From: Planctomycetia bacterium
GTDB lineage: Bacteria > Planctomycetota > Planctomycetia > Pirellulales > UBA1268
Direction: 5' to 3'
Assembly: GCA_009923125.1 (NCBI GenBank)
Contig: RFUD01000114.1
Location: 1-7,223 of the forward strand
DNA: 7,223 nt
Positions 5,592 to 7,223 of this stretch are shown piece after piece. The notes beneath the pieces are model-generated. The model worked only from the letters and a program-made list of their open reading frames with translations. It did not search any database and had not been told where the DNA came from. The translations under genes were made by a program, and so were the position numbers. The stretch's first letter is position 1. Every line of letters begins with the position of its first letter.

Positions 5592-6410
5592 TCAGCGGCA
5601 CACGGCGTCCTTGATGATGGCCCGCAGCTTCGGTTCGGCCGAGCGGGCCACCGCCAGGATCTTCTCCACCGTCGCCACCTCGAGGGCGTCGGGCAGGCAC
5701 ATGTCGGTGATCACGGAGATTCCGAGGACCTCGAGGCCCGAATGAACCGCCACGATGACCTCCGGCACGGTGGACATGCCGACCACATCGGCGCCGATCC
5801 CGCGGAGAAAGCGATATTCGGCGCGTGTCTCGAGATTCGGGCCTGTGACGGCGACATACACGCCCCGGTGGGCGGCGAAATTTTCCCGCCTCGCCACCTC
5901 CAGCGCCGCGTCGATCAGCCGTGGCGTGTACGGGGCCGACATGTCGGGGAAGCGGGGGCCGAGCCGGTCGTCGTTGATGCCGACGAGCGGATTGTCGTTC
6001 ATGAGGTTGATGTGGTCGTCGATCACCATCAGGTCGCCGGTACGGAACTGCGGATTCAGGCCGCCACAGGCGTTGGTGACGATGAGGCGGCCGGCCCCGA
6101 GCCGCTTCACGACCCGGACCGGAAACGTGATCTGTGACAGCGGATAGCCCTCGTACGCGTGCTGCCGCCCTTCCATCACGACCACCGGCACGCTGTCGAG
6201 ACGTCCGCAGACGAGTTGGCCCGCGTGCCCGTGGGCGGTCGAGCGGGCGAAATGCGGGATCGCGTCGTACGGGATCACGGTCTTCTCGGTGATCGCGTCG
6301 GTGACGCCGCCCAAGCCACTGCCGAGGATGATCCCCACGGCGGGGGCATGCGGCCAGCGGTCGCCGATCGCGACGCAGGCCTCGGTGATCTTGTCGTACT
6401 GGTCGAGCAT
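5592..6410 (-). CDS. punA: Purine nucleoside phosphorylase, trimeric (PNP-I) type
   Basis: The 272-residue enzyme phosphorolyses purine nucleosides to base and ribose-1-phosphate in purine salvage. Visible landmarks are GSGLGG (30-35, phosphate loop), HGHAG (60-64), GRQHAYEGY (81-89), TNACGGLNP (112-120), GPNLETRAEYR (190-200; Glu194 corresponds to the base-binding Glu) and GMSTVPEVIVAVHSG (211-225). In the base-specificity segment SVITDMC (232-238), Asp236 stands where mammalian-type enzymes have the Asn that selects 6-oxopurines, so adenosine-type substrates may be accepted. Length is normal for the family. A GAGGGA lies at plus 6415-6420, about four to five bases before the ATG. It starts 28 bases after the TPR gene stop and converges on the lyase gene with a 28-base gap. 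Confidence 0.93.
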   Translation of the reverse strand: MLDQYDKITEACVAIGDRWPHAPAVGIILGSGLGGVTDAITEKTVIPYDAIPHFARSTAHGHAGQLVCGRLDSVPVVVMEGRQHAYEGYPLSQITFPVRVVKRLGAGRLIVTNACGGLNPQFRTGDLMVIDDHINLMNDNPLVGINDDRLGPRFPDMSAPYTPRLIDAALEVARRENFAAHRGVYVAVTGPNLETRAEYRFLRGIGADVVGMSTVPEVIVAVHSGLEVLGISVITDMCLPDALEVATVEKILAVARSAEPKLRAIIKDAVCR

Positions 6411-6438
6411 GCGGTCCCTCGCCGTATGGAGGCGCCGC

Positions 6439-6822
6439 TCACTCGTGGCCGAGCAGCGCCCGGAAGTCGGGCCGCTCCCGCAGTGAGTCGAGGTCGGGAT
6501 CGACCTCCAGGTGCGCCAGGTCGTCGTAGCCGAGCAGGATCGCCGTCGAGAGGGAGTCGATCGCCTCGTCAGGCTGTCCGGCCAAAGCCAGCGAACAGGC
6601 CAGATTGTAGCGGGCGAGGAAGTCGTCGGGCAGGAGGGAAACGAGCCGCCGGTCGAGCTCGAGGGCGCGTCGCACGTCGCCCTTCCGGGCGACCAATTCG
6701 CCGAGCGTCCGCACCACCTCGATCGAGTCGCCGTTGCGGGCGAGGAGTTTCTCGAAGAAGTCGATGTCGAAGTCGAGTTGGTTCAGCTTCCCGAACCAGT
6801 CGCTCGTGCGGGTGGCGGCCAT
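6439..6822 (-). CDS. Small tetratricopeptide-repeat protein
   Basis: The 127-residue product holds two TPR units: about 33-66 (TLGELVARKGDVRRALELD) and 67-100 (ARYNLACSLALAGQPDEAID). A C-terminal cap follows (DLAHLEVDPDLDSLRERPDF, about 101-120) of the kind that closes bacterial TPR arrays (D-x-DL-x-x-LR-x-x-P-x-F). It has no signal peptide or membrane helix, so it is a cytoplasmic scaffold with unknown partners. The start at 6822 is favoured by a GGAG (plus 6829-6832) six bases upstream. The longer open frame reaching 7038 is a Ser/Thr/Arg-rich shadow of the neighbouring gene. It begins 22 bases after the fumarase-like stop. Confidence 0.88.
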   Translation of the reverse strand: MAATRTSDWFGKLNQLDFDIDFFEKLLARNGDSIEVVRTLGELVARKGDVRRALELDRRLVSLLPDDFLARYNLACSLALAGQPDEAIDSLSTAILLGYDDLAHLEVDPDLDSLRERPDFRALLGHE

Positions 6823-6844
6823 CGGGAACTCCGGGTGCGGTCGG

Positions 6845-7223
6845 CTATTTCCTCTTGCCCGGGGCCTTGGCGGGCGGCGGGGCGGGATCCGCCTCCTCGG
6901 GGTGATCCCAGTCGGGATCGTTTTCCTCCTCCTCGAAGTCGTCGTCGAAGTCGTCGTCGAAATCGTCGAAGCTCGACTCGTCCTCGGGCAGTGGCTGCCC
7001 GCTCGCGAGGATGTCCTGGATGCGCTTGTGAGCGGCATCCCGGCCGGTCAGCATCGCGCCCGATAGCAGCAGGGTTTCGCCCGGCTTCCAGGTGCGGATT
7101 TCCGCCGCCGTCACCGTATCGAGATTCACCCGACGCGCGCTGGCCCCGGCCGACCAGGTGACCTGCGGCCAGTCCTCGAGCTTCGGCACCGGCAGTTCGG
7201 CCGGCCCGGCGCCATTGAGCACG
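6845..7223 (-). CDS. Class I fumarase-like C-terminal domain ending in an acidic tail; 5' part outside window
   Basis: Only the last 125 residues are visible; the frame is open to the right edge. Residues 1-20 resemble the linker after the Fe-S domain. Residues 33-79 match the beta/C-terminal domain of single-chain class I fumarases, which hydrate fumarate to malate: NLDTVTAAEI, WKPGETLLLSGAMLTG and the hallmark GRDAAHKR (60-67), ending GQPLP. In family members this is followed by a segment with an IYY-GP motif and a GPTT-x-x-RM motif, then roughly 100 further residues. Here it is replaced by about 46 residues: an FDDD-repeat acidic stretch (81-112), a Pro/Ala run and a basic GKRK end. No frame downstream encodes the missing part, since the TPR gene starts 22 bases later. 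The protein may be catalytically dead, use the missing piece in trans, or be a specialised paralogue. Confidence 0.75.
   Translation of the reverse strand, partial: VLNGAGPAELPVPKLEDWPQVTWSAGASARRVNLDTVTAAEIRTWKPGETLLLSGAMLTGRDAAHKRIQDILASGQPLPEDESSFDDFDDDFDDDFEEEENDPDWDHPEEADPAPPPAKAPGKRK
6935..6970 (-). repeat. 12-bp tandem repeat encoding FDDD units
   Basis: GAAGTCGTCGTC occurs at 6935-6946 and 6947-6958, followed by the shorter variant GAAATCGTC at 6959-6967 and a final GAA. On the minus strand each full unit encodes Phe-Asp-Asp-Asp. The array lies wholly inside the acidic tail of the fumarase-like gene and stays in frame, so slippage would change tail length without breaking the frame. 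Confidence 0.85.

Noticed and set aside
6159..6905. 248-residue plus-strand open frame over the phosphorylase and TPR genes
   Set aside because: Arg/Gly/Ser-rich shadow; the minus-strand genes are well supported.

Overview
The window is GC-rich bacterial DNA, and the core genes have strongly G/C-biased third codon positions. The gene styles are a compact RelE-type toxin/antitoxin pair, stand-alone polymerase-beta-like nucleotidyltransferases, a single-chain class I fumarase and an acid-sugar catabolic set. I infer a member of the Planctomycetota. There is no rRNA or other phylogenetic marker, so this stays an inference from gene style and base composition. I see no tRNA, CRISPR array or transposase.

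Layout. (1) 1-865, minus strand: a 62-residue helical protein precedes a nucleotidyltransferase (NTase) that runs off the left edge and appears to change reading frame in its last ~60 visible bases. (2) 866-1151: a divergent intergenic region. (3) 1152-2523, plus strand: a small unknown protein overlaps the start of a mandelate-racemase-type enolase, probably an acid-sugar dehydratase. (4) 2524-3739: a toxin-antitoxin module on the plus strand with its own promoter, convergent with a second NTase on the minus strand. (5) 3740-5563, plus strand: a GntR/FCD regulator with a perfect inverted repeat upstream, then a DapA-fold lyase 19 bases downstream. (6) 5592-7223, minus strand: transcription order is a fumarase C-terminal fragment, a small TPR protein, and a trimeric-type purine nucleoside phosphorylase.

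How the genes fit together. The dehydratase, FCD regulator and DapA-fold lyase make a coherent sugar-acid route: dehydration to a 2-keto-3-deoxy acid, then cleavage or further dehydration by the Schiff-base lyase, under a metabolite-sensing repressor. The toxin-antitoxin/NTase islet lies between the dehydratase and the other two genes. Its codons are less G/C-biased, as if it had been inserted into the locus. The right-hand minus-strand genes are closely spaced (22 and 28 bases) and look co-transcribed.

The points most worth checking are the fumarase, whose C-terminal catalytic part is replaced by an acidic repeat tail; the apparent frame change in the left NTase; the Asp at the base-specificity position of the nucleoside phosphorylase; the inverted repeat before the GntR gene; and the islet splitting the sugar-acid locus. 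I found no clear multi-gene system of an entirely new type.
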